A stretch of 64,000 bases of DNA from Erythrobacter dokdonensis DSW-74 (GTDB lineage: Bacteria > Pseudomonadota > Alphaproteobacteria > Sphingomonadales > Sphingomonadaceae): the NCBI RefSeq assembly GCF_001677335.1, contig NZ_LZYB01000003.1:124001-188000 (forward strand). Direction: 5' to 3'. This document shows, piece after piece, positions 63,168 to 64,000 of this stretch. Position 1 is the first letter of the stretch. Each line of letters starts with the position of its first letter. The notes beneath the pieces are model-generated. The model was given only the letters and a program-made list of their open reading frames with translations, was not told where the DNA came from and did not search any database. Made by a program: the position numbers and the translations under genes.

Positions 63168-64000
63168 TCAGCGGGGCAGCTTGAACACCCAGAGCGAGCC
63201 GCCCTGACTGATCTCCTTGAAGGTCTTTGCGACCTCTCCGCCCCACAGCGGCACCGCGCCGCCCCAGCCGGACATCACCGCGACATACTGCTCGCCATCC
63301 TGCTCCCAGGTGACGGGCGATCCGACCACGCCCGAGCCGGTCTGGAACTTCCACAGCTCCTTGCCGGTCCTTGCATCGAAGGCCTTGAGATAGCCTTCGG
63401 GCGTGCCGGTGAACACGAGATTGCCGCGGGTCGTCAGGACGCCGCCCCACAGAGGGGCCTTGTTCTTGTATTCCCACATGATCTTGCCAGTCTTCGGATC
63501 AATCGCCCGCAGTGCGCCGATGTGGTCCTCGGCGATCGGCTTGATGGTGAAGCCTGCACCCAGATATGCCGCGCCCTTCTTGTAGGCGATCGGCTCGTTC
63601 CAGATGTCCATGCCCCAGTCATTGGACGGCACGTAGAACATCTCGGTATCGGGCGAATAGGCCATCGGCATCCAGTTCTTGCCGCCCAGGAAGGACGGAG
63701 TGGCGAACACCGACTTGCCCTTTTCCGCATCCCCCGGCGCGCCGGGGCGGTTGTCCGGATTGAACACCGGCCGCCCGGTCTTGAGGTCGATCTTGCTCGC
63801 CCAGTTGGGCTGCATCACGAAGGGCGTGGCGTTGAGCAGCTTGCCGTTGGTGCGATCGAGGACGTAGAAAAAGCCGTTTCGATCGGCCTTGGCGCCCATC
63901 TTGCGCTTCTTGCCGTTGAAGGTGCCGTCGAAGGGGATGAATTCGTTCACCCCGTCGAAGTCCCAGCCATCATTGGGCGAGGTCTGGTAGTGCCACTTGA
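63168..64000 (-). CDS. PQQ-dependent alcohol dehydrogenase (5' part outside window)
   Basis: C-terminal part, about 277 residues, of a quinoprotein ethanol/methanol dehydrogenase acting in the periplasm. The reading enters the window as [19 protein letters not shown], a typical propeller segment, and includes [41 protein letters not shown], the tryptophan-docking repeats [20 protein letters not shown] and [12 protein letters not shown], and a C-terminal [11 protein letters not shown]. No cytochrome domain follows. The catalytic Asp and vicinal disulfide lie in the missing part. Its neighbours are the regulator, the NahK-like kinase and the aldehyde dehydrogenase. Confidence 0.9.
   Translation of the reverse strand, partial: KWHYQTSPNDGWDFDGVNEFIPFDGTFNGKKRKMGAKADRNGFFYVLDRTNGKLLNATPFVMQPNWASKIDLKTGRPVFNPDNRPGAPGDAEKGKSVFATPSFLGGKNWMPMAYSPDTEMFYVPSNDWGMDIWNEPIAYKKGAAYLGAGFTIKPIAEDHIGALRAIDPKTGKIMWEYKNKAPLWGGVLTTRGNLVFTGTPEGYLKAFDARTGKELWKFQTGSGVVGSPVTWEQDGEQYVAVMSGWGGAVPLWGGEVAKTFKEISQGGSLWVFKLPR

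Noticed and set aside
1..64000. Search by eye for tRNA genes, CRISPR repeats, insertion sequences and phage genes
   Set aside because: No cloverleaf-like set with a conserved T-loop, no spaced repeats and no transposase or integrase motifs were noticed. A tRNAscan run would be needed to exclude single tRNAs.

Overview
The window looks like a chromosomal segment of an alphaproteobacterium of the Sphingomonadales, most likely an Erythrobacteraceae (Erythrobacter/Porphyrobacter-like) or a close relative. This rests on very high GC with strong third-position bias, two long TonB-dependent receptors, alphaproteobacterial-type GlnD, FtsK, L33 and LolA, and a consensus alphaproteobacterial parS site. 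The genus is an inference. No rRNA, tRNA, CRISPR array, transposase, integrase or phage gene was seen. The layout is compact: 53 protein genes, many same-strand neighbours coupled by ATGA overlaps, and five convergent pairs that overlap by exactly 4 bp at their stop codons.

Layout. 1-9.7 kb: lgt (partial), an acyl-CoA synthetase, glnD, a TonB-dependent receptor, a small unknown, YggS and a ThiE/TenI-like gene. 9.8-14.8 kb: ftsK and a second TonB-dependent receptor. 14.9-17.9 kb: a three-gene set of secreted barrel-like protein, 7TM protein and RimK-related ATP-grasp ligase, the least understood operon here. 17.9-25.3 kb: a GDYXXLXY/DUF2157 membrane pair, PstS with a Pho box, a membrane diguanylate cyclase, a thioesterase and oligopeptidase B. 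25.4-37.8 kb: aminopeptidase P, a VOC protein, a parS site, a HerA-like ATPase, a PabB-PabC fusion, an RluA-type synthase, ArfB, L33, LolA, a lipoprotein alkaline phosphatase, exonuclease III, RibA and a GNAT. 37.8-47 kb: a beta-helix protein, two tiny lipoproteins, a four-gene CoA-thioester operon carrying a second parS-like site, PPK2, phenylalanine hydroxylase, a GlsB-type protein and UppP. 47-56.8 kb: an M13 peptidase, an ABC exporter, a PHA depolymerase, and an FAD protein/GtrA/GT-C-like surface-sugar set. 56.9-64 kb: an alcohol-oxidation and signalling locus (ExaC-type aldehyde dehydrogenase, DUF779, FIST/NosP-like sensor, NahK/ErcS'-like hybrid kinase, LuxR-type regulator, PQQ alcohol dehydrogenase cut by the window end).

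How the genes work together. GlnD, PstS, PhoA, PPK2 and PhaZ cover nitrogen and phosphate sensing and the use of storage polymers. The last 7 kb combine periplasmic PQQ-dependent alcohol oxidation with cytoplasmic aldehyde oxidation and a putative nitric-oxide-responsive FIST-kinase pair, a neighbourhood that recalls the exa/erc region of Pseudomonas aeruginosa. The two parS matches, 16 kb apart, suggest that the segment lies near the chromosome origin.
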